Positions 59,525 to 64,000 of a stretch of 64,000 nucleotides of DNA are shown in pieces. Made by a program: the position numbers and the translations under genes. The stretch's first letter is position 1, and each line of letters opens with the position of its first letter. The notes beneath the pieces were generated by a model that made no database searches, had not been told where the DNA came from, and saw nothing but the letters and a program-made list of their open reading frames with translations. This DNA is from Streptomyces tendae (lineage in GTDB: Bacteria > Actinomycetota > Actinomycetes > Streptomycetales > Streptomycetaceae), in contig NZ_BMUY01000015.1 in assembly GCF_014650435.1 (NCBI RefSeq), positions 153,765 through 217,764 on the forward strand, read 5' to 3'.

Positions 59525-60526
59525 ATGTCACCCGCCCTCACCCGCAGAAGCCTCACCACCACCCTCGCCGGCGTGGCCGCCATGGCGCTGCTCGCCGCGT
59601 GCGGCAGCGGCTCGTCCTCCGGCGGTTCGTCGGACAAGGTGCGCTTCGGCTACATCAACGACTTCAACGGCGCCAGCCTCATCGCCATCGCCGAGGCCAA
59701 GGGCCTGTGGAAGAAGCACGGACTGTCCGCCGACGCCAAGGTCTTCACCAACGGCCCGCTCCAGATCCAGGCCCTGGGCACGGACAACCTCGACTTCGGC
59801 TACATAGGCCCCGGCGCCATGTGGCTCCCCGCCTCCGGGCAGGCCAAGGTCGTCGCCATCAACACCCTCGGCAACTCCGACCGCGTCCTCGCCCAGCCGG
59901 GCATCACCTCGATGCAGCAGCTCAAGGGCAAGACGGTCGCCGTGCCCGAGGGCACCTCAGGCGACATGATCCTCTCCCTCGCCCTGGAGAAGGCCGGGAT
60001 GACCAAGGACGACCTCAAGGTCGTCCCCATGGACCCGTCCACCATCGTCTCCGCCTTCTCCTCCCACCAGGTCGACGGCGCCGGGTTCTGGTACCCGGCC
60101 GCGGCGACGATCAAGAAGCAGGTCCCCGACCTGGTCGAACTCGCCAAGAACGGCGACTTCGCGCAGGACGTCTCCTTCCCCACGGCGTTCGTCGCGGGCA
60201 ACAAGGTGGTGGCCGACCAGCCGGAGAAGACCAAGAAGGTCCTCGCCGTACTGCGCGAGGCCATGACCTTCCGCTCCGAGCACACCGACGAGGCGATCGA
60301 GCTGACCGCCGACAAGCTGAAGATCCCCGTCGACCAGGTGAAGGCGGACGCCGCGAACAACAAGGTGCTCAGCGTGGAGGAGCTGGACAAGCTGACCCAG
60401 GACGGCACCGTCGTCAAATGGCTCGAGGGCATGAACGACTACTTCGTCAACGCCGGCAAACTCAAGAAGCCCGCCGACCCGAAGACCTACTACACCGGCG
60501 ACCTCTTCACTGGAGCGGGCAAGTGA
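59525..60526 (+). CDS. ABC substrate-binding lipoprotein (SsuA/TauA/NrtA-like)
   Basis: 333 residues. Signal peptide with lipobox LAAC (Cys26) and a Ser/Gly linker. The mature domain has FGYINDFNGASLIAIAEAKG and TVAVPEGTSGDMILSLAL, typical of the NMT1/SsuA-like fold. I chose ATG 59525 because GGAAGG lies 11 nt upstream and the signal peptide then has normal length; ATG 59501 overlaps the ATPase stop. It delivers the substrate to the SsuBC-like pair. Confidence 0.91.
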   Translation: MSPALTRRSLTTTLAGVAAMALLAACGSGSSSGGSSDKVRFGYINDFNGASLIAIAEAKGLWKKHGLSADAKVFTNGPLQIQALGTDNLDFGYIGPGAMWLPASGQAKVVAINTLGNSDRVLAQPGITSMQQLKGKTVAVPEGTSGDMILSLALEKAGMTKDDLKVVPMDPSTIVSAFSSHQVDGAGFWYPAAATIKKQVPDLVELAKNGDFAQDVSFPTAFVAGNKVVADQPEKTKKVLAVLREAMTFRSEHTDEAIELTADKLKIPVDQVKADAANNKVLSVEELDKLTQDGTVVKWLEGMNDYFVNAGKLKKPADPKTYYTGDLFTGAGK

Positions 60527-62064
60527 CGCGAGCGAACGACCCCGGCGCCCAGTCCGGCCCCCAGGCCGGGGCGTCCCGGAAGAACATCCTCTTCCTCATG
60601 ACCGACCAGCACCGCACCGACACGCTCGGCGCCTACGGCAATCCGCACGCGCACACCCCGGCACTCGACGAACTGGCCGCCACGGGAACCCGCTTCGACC
60701 GCTGGTACACCCCCACCGCCATCTGCACCCCGGCCCGCGCCAGCCTGCTGACCGGCCAGGCACCCTTCCGGCACAAGCTCCTGGCCAACCACGAACGCAA
60801 CGTCGGCTACCTGGAAGACCTCGCCGAGGACCAGTTCGCCTTCTCCCGGGCGCTGCGCGAACACGGCTACAACTGCGGCCTGTTCGGCAAGTGGCACGCC
60901 GGCAACCGCCGCACGGCGGCCGACTACGGCTTCGACGGACCCGACCTGCCCGGCTGGCACAACCCCGTCGACCACCCGGACTACCTCGCCTACCTCGCCG
61001 AACGCGGACTGCCCCCGTACGAGATCAGCGACCGCGTGCGCGGCACACTGCCCAACGGCGGTCCAGGCAACCTGCTGGCGGCCCGGCTGCACCAGCCGGT
61101 CGAGGCCACCTTCGAGCACTACCTGGCCACCCGCGCCATCGAGCAGTTGGAGCGCTACGCCGCCGACGCGCACGACCGGGACCGGCCCTTCTTCCTGGCC
61201 CTGCACTTCTTCGGACCGCACCTGCCGTACATCCTCCCGGACGAGTACTTCGACCTGGTCGACCCCGCGGACGTGGAGCTGCCCCGGTCGGTGTCCGAGA
61301 CCTTCGAGGGCAAACCCCCGGTCCAGCGCAACTACAGCGCGCACTGGACCTTCGACACGATGCCCATCGAGACCACCCGCAAGCTCATCGCCGTCTACTG
61401 GGGCTACGTGGCCCTCATCGACCGGCAGATCGGCCGGGTCGTGGCGGCCATGGAACGGCTCGGCCTCGTGGACGACACGGCGGTGTTCTTCACCTGCGAC
61501 CACGGCGAGTTCACCGGCTCCCACCGGCTGCACGACAAGGGCCCCGCGATGTACGAGGACATCTACCGCACCCCCGGCCTGGTCCGGGTCCCGGGCGCGC
61601 CCGGCGGCCAGGTGCGCGACGAGTTCGTCAGCCTCCTCGACTGCACCGCCACCATCCTCGAACTGGCCGGCCTCGACCCGAAACCCGCCGTCGACTCGCG
61701 CAGCCTGCTGCCCCTCGTGCGGGGCGAGGCGGTGGAGTGGGACGAGGACATCGTCTGCGAGTTCCACGGCCACCACTTCCCCTACCCGCAGCGCATGCTG
61801 CGCGAGGACCGGTACAAACTCGTCGTCAACCCCGACTCCGTCAACGAGCTGTACGACCTGCAGACCGACCCGGACGAGCTGCAGAACGTCTACGCCCACC
61901 CCGAGCAGGCGGAGGTCCGCGGCCGCATGATGCGCCGGCTGTACGACGTCCTGCGCGAGCGCGGCGACAACTTCTACCACTGGATGACATCGATGTACGA
62001 CGTCGGCGAGGTGGGACACGACCCGACCCTGAGCGGACTCGACGAGTCCACGTACAAGGCATAG
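60523..62064 (+). CDS. Type I sulfatase (formylglycine-dependent), cytosolic
   Basis: 513 residues of the alkaline-phosphatase superfamily. The maturation motif CTPAR is at 68-72 (AICTPARASLLTG); Cys68 must be oxidised to formylglycine. Metal-binding residues are visible in NILFLMTDQHRTDTLGAYG and TCDHGEFTGSH. No signal peptide, so it should desulfate an imported sulfate ester in the cytosol. GTG start overlapping the binding-protein stop by 4 nt. The modifying enzyme is the next gene. Substrate unknown; phosphonate monoester hydrolases also share this fold and motif. Confidence 0.92.
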   Translation: MTRANDPGAQSGPQAGASRKNILFLMTDQHRTDTLGAYGNPHAHTPALDELAATGTRFDRWYTPTAICTPARASLLTGQAPFRHKLLANHERNVGYLEDLAEDQFAFSRALREHGYNCGLFGKWHAGNRRTAADYGFDGPDLPGWHNPVDHPDYLAYLAERGLPPYEISDRVRGTLPNGGPGNLLAARLHQPVEATFEHYLATRAIEQLERYAADAHDRDRPFFLALHFFGPHLPYILPDEYFDLVDPADVELPRSVSETFEGKPPVQRNYSAHWTFDTMPIETTRKLIAVYWGYVALIDRQIGRVVAAMERLGLVDDTAVFFTCDHGEFTGSHRLHDKGPAMYEDIYRTPGLVRVPGAPGGQVRDEFVSLLDCTATILELAGLDPKPAVDSRSLLPLVRGEAVEWDEDIVCEFHGHHFPYPQRMLREDRYKLVVNPDSVNELYDLQTDPDELQNVYAHPEQAEVRGRMMRRLYDVLRERGDNFYHWMTSMYDVGEVGHDPTLSGLDESTYKA

Positions 62065-62096
62065 CAGGCCCACGCACGCGATCGATTCGAGGACCC

Positions 62097-63086
62097 ATGA
62101 CCGGCACTCACCGCCCGTGCTGCGCCCCCGCGACGGCCCCCGTCGCCGTGGCCGCCCCGTCCCCCGCGGCCGCCGCGGAGCCGGGGCCCGCCGCCCGCCC
62201 GCGCTCGACCCGCGGGCAGGTGCGCCTGCCGGGCGGTGAGTTCGCGATGGGGGACGCCTTCGGGGAGGGATATCCGGCCGACGGCGAGACGCCCGTGCAC
62301 ACGGTGCGCCTGCGGCCCTTCCACATCGACGAGACCGCCGTCACCAACGCCCGGTTCGCCGCCTTCGTCAAGGCGACCGGCCACGTGACCGACGCCGAAC
62401 GCTTCGGCTCCTCGGCGGTCTTCCACCTGGTGGTCGCCGCCCCGGACGCCGACGTCCTCGGCAACGCCGCCGGCGCCCCCTGGTGGATCAACGTGCGCGG
62501 AGCCCACTGGCGCCGCCCCGAGGGCGCCCGCTCCGACATCACCGGCCGACCGAACCATCCCGTCGTCCACGTGTCCTGGAACGACGCCACCGCCTACGCA
62601 CGGTGGGCCGGCAAGCGCCTGCCCACCGAGGCCGAATGGGAGTACGCCGCCCGCGGGGGACTGACCGGACGCCGCTACGCCTGGGGGGACGAGCTGACCC
62701 CGGGCGGCCGGTGGCGCTGCAACATCTGGCAGGGCCGTTTCCCCCACGTCAACACGGCCGAGGACGGACACCTCACCACCGCACCGGTCAAGTCCTACCG
62801 GCCCAACGGCCACGGCCTGTGGAACACCGCGGGCAACGTGTGGGAATGGTGCGCCGACTGGTTCTCGCCCACCTACTACGCCGACTCGCCGACCGCGGAC
62901 CCGCACGGCCCGGCGACCGGGACCACGCGGGTCCTGCGCGGCGGCTCGTACCTCTGCCACGACTCCTACTGCAACCGCTACCGGGTCGCCGCCCGCTCCT
63001 CCAACACCCCGGACTCCTCGTCCGGCAACCTCGGCTTCCGCTGCGCCAACGACGCGGCCGTCACATGCGGATCAGCCGCTGCGTGA
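62097..63086 (+). CDS. Formylglycine-generating enzyme (SUMF1-like)
   Basis: 329 residues. FGE fold throughout: VRLPGGEFAMGD, FHIDETAVTNARFAAFV, HPVVHVSWNDATAYARWAG, RLPTEAEWEYAARGG and NVWEWCADWF. The copper-binding catalytic pair is Cys287 and Cys292 (SYLCHDSYCNRY), five residues apart as in characterised FGEs. It converts the sulfatase motif cysteine to formylglycine using oxygen. ATG 62097 has GAGGA upstream. The Ala/Pro-rich N-terminus could be a weak export signal, but the cytosolic sulfatase argues against export. Last gene of the operon. Confidence 0.93.
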   Translation: MTGTHRPCCAPATAPVAVAAPSPAAAAEPGPAARPRSTRGQVRLPGGEFAMGDAFGEGYPADGETPVHTVRLRPFHIDETAVTNARFAAFVKATGHVTDAERFGSSAVFHLVVAAPDADVLGNAAGAPWWINVRGAHWRRPEGARSDITGRPNHPVVHVSWNDATAYARWAGKRLPTEAEWEYAARGGLTGRRYAWGDELTPGGRWRCNIWQGRFPHVNTAEDGHLTTAPVKSYRPNGHGLWNTAGNVWEWCADWFSPTYYADSPTADPHGPATGTTRVLRGGSYLCHDSYCNRYRVAARSSNTPDSSSGNLGFRCANDAAVTCGSAAA

Positions 63087-63405
63087 CCTCCCGGTACTGC
63101 CGCAGCGCGAGCCGGAGTTCCTCGGCATGCGCCTCGGGATCCTGGTCCTGCCAGCTGTCGTGCAGGGCACGGCGGCGTTCCGCGAGGGCGTTCGCGAGGT
63201 GGTTCACCGCGTCGTCGAAGGCGCCCTCCGCCTCCTCCAGCGCGTCGTGCGGAGCGTCGGGGAAGGCGTTGATGGCCCTGCGGAGACGGTCCAGGACAGC
63301 GTCCCGCTCCGCCGACGGCAGCAACGCCTCCGGCGCCGCCGCACGGCGCTCGGTGCGGCGCTGGTCCTGGTCCGAGGGCTGCTGTGCGCGTGTCTGGTCG
63401 TACAT
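63061..63405 (-). CDS. Small helical protein of unknown function
   Basis: 114 residues, strongly charged and predicted nearly all helical (ERDAVLDRLRRAINAF, EEAEGAFDDAVNHLANAL, EELRLALRQYREVTQRL), with a disordered Gln/Arg-rich N-terminus. No cysteines or membrane segments. I do not recognise it. ATG 63405 has AGGAAAG upstream; an in-frame GTG at 63438 would add MHKHPRKAAYD. Its 3' end overlaps the FGE 3' end by 26 nt on the opposite strand. Confidence 0.6.
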   Translation of the reverse strand: MYDQTRAQQPSDQDQRRTERRAAAPEALLPSAERDAVLDRLRRAINAFPDAPHDALEEAEGAFDDAVNHLANALAERRRALHDSWQDQDPEAHAEELRLALRQYREVTQRLIRM

Positions 63406-63460
63406 GTCGTATGCCGCTTTCCTGGGGTGTTTGTGCACCGGGTTCCCCGAAGCGGCCCCG

Positions 63461-64000
63461 CTACCGTTGGGTGAGGGTCTGGGGGTAGTCGGTGATGATG
63501 CCGTCGACGCCGAGGCCGGCCATGGTGCGGATGGCGCCGGGTTCGTCGACGGTCCAGACGTTGATGTCCATGCCGAGTTGGTGGACGCGGTCGACGAGGG
63601 TCTGGTCGGTGACGGTGTGCTGGGGGTTGATCTGGTCGGCCCACTGGCTGAGTTCGGTCAGTTCGGTGTCGGTGGGTCGGTCGGCGTCGAGGATGCCGAT
63701 GGGGATGTCGGGCTGGGCGGTGTGGAAGGTGCGGGCGTCGTCGGTCTCGAAGGACTGGACGGCCAGTTGGTTCCGGGCCAGGGCGGTGCGGACGTAGCGG
63801 GGCTTGCCGCGCAGGCTGTCGGCGAGGTCGGTGGCGATGGTGGTGCCGTACTGGCTGCAGGGGCTGATTTCGGCGAGGAGTCCGGTGCGGGTGTGCTGGA
63901 TGCGGCGGATGACGTCGTCGAGGGTGATGATGGGTTCGCCGGCGTAGTCGTCGTGGAACCAGGTTCCGGCGTCGAGTTGGCGCAGTTCGTTCCAGGTGAA
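63461..64000 (-). CDS. Glycerophosphodiester phosphodiesterase (5' end outside window)
   Basis: The last 179 residues of a GDPD-family enzyme, visible although the start lies off the edge. LRQLDAGTWFHDDYAGEPI contains the family's conserved substrate-loop residues, followed by TLDDVIRRI, GLLAEIS and the C-terminal signature GMDINVWTVDEPGAIR and GVDGIITDYP. It cleaves glycerophosphodiesters to glycerol-3-phosphate and an alcohol, often for phosphate scavenging. A signal peptide cannot be judged. Confidence 0.88.
   Translation of the reverse strand, partial: FTWNELRQLDAGTWFHDDYAGEPIITLDDVIRRIQHTRTGLLAEISPCSQYGTTIATDLADSLRGKPRYVRTALARNQLAVQSFETDDARTFHTAQPDIPIGILDADRPTDTELTELSQWADQINPQHTVTDQTLVDRVHQLGMDINVWTVDEPGAIRTMAGLGVDGIITDYPQTLTQR

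Noticed and set aside
62097..63086. EgtB-type sulfoxide synthase for the SUMF1-like gene
   Set aside because: There is no DinB domain, the FGE cysteine pair is intact and the neighbour is a sulfatase with the target motif.
1..64000. tRNA, rRNA or riboswitch genes
   Set aside because: No cloverleaf, rRNA segment or recognisable riboswitch core was noticed while reading intergenic regions; a covariance-model search would be needed to exclude one fully.

Overview
The window is very GC-rich, with strong G/C bias at third codon positions, many GTG starts, twin-arginine signal peptides, an msiK-style sugar importer without its own ATPase, and a high density of two-component, TetR, LacI, ROK and GlxA-type regulators. 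This fits a Streptomyces (or very close actinomycete) chromosome. The content is mostly catabolic, regulatory and stress genes. I see no rRNA, tRNA, CRISPR array, intact insertion sequence or prophage. Two genes run off the ends: a LacI regulator at the left and a glycerophosphodiester phosphodiesterase at the right.

Left third (1-16.9 kb): a LacI regulator diverges from a sugar ABC importer (lipoprotein plus two permeases) and a cytosolic GH2 glycosidase, with a palindromic operator inside the importer promoter. A TauD-type dioxygenase follows, with a leaderless 26-codon leader peptide upstream. Next come a class II amidotransferase with a glutamate-cysteine-ligase-like enzyme, cyclophilin, GAPDH, a GlxA-type regulator and a secreted SGNH hydrolase. 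An operon of LigJ (4-oxalomesaconate hydratase), LigI (2-pyrone-4,6-dicarboxylate lactonase) and an MFS transporter closes the section.

Middle (17-40.8 kb): a response regulator and histidine kinase with a TAXI-type binding protein but no TRAP membrane subunits; a DUF4303-like remnant; HtpG; a YeeE/TsuA-type sulfur transporter; and a TetR / sugar O-acetyltransferase / MFS exporter module with two identical operators at identical spacing. Then a secreted serine hydrolase; an NAD-dependent DNA ligase diverging from a ClpC-like AAA+ protein, SRPBCC protein and FdhF/YdeP oxidoreductase; a Cmx-type exporter; a WYL regulator, VOC protein and winged-helix protein; and a MerR-PP2C fusion.

Right third (40.9-64 kb): a membrane acyltransferase with a separate SGNH lipoprotein; a response regulator / kinase / GerMN-lipoprotein operon; an MMPL transporter; a class III aminotransferase diverging from a LysR regulator; a TetR regulator; a CBS-BON protein with a SpoIIE-type phosphatase; a secreted GH43-like protein; and a ROK-regulated operon of a sulfonate/nitrate-type ABC importer, a cytosolic sulfatase and its formylglycine-generating enzyme.

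Two themes stand out. First, many promoters place a TANNNT-like -10 box only 6-7 nt before the start codon with no Shine-Dalgarno sequence, so leaderless transcripts are likely common here, especially for regulators. Second, several loci look like self-contained sense-and-respond modules: the TetR acetylate-and-export pair, the ROK sulfatase operon, and the kinase with an orphan TAXI protein.
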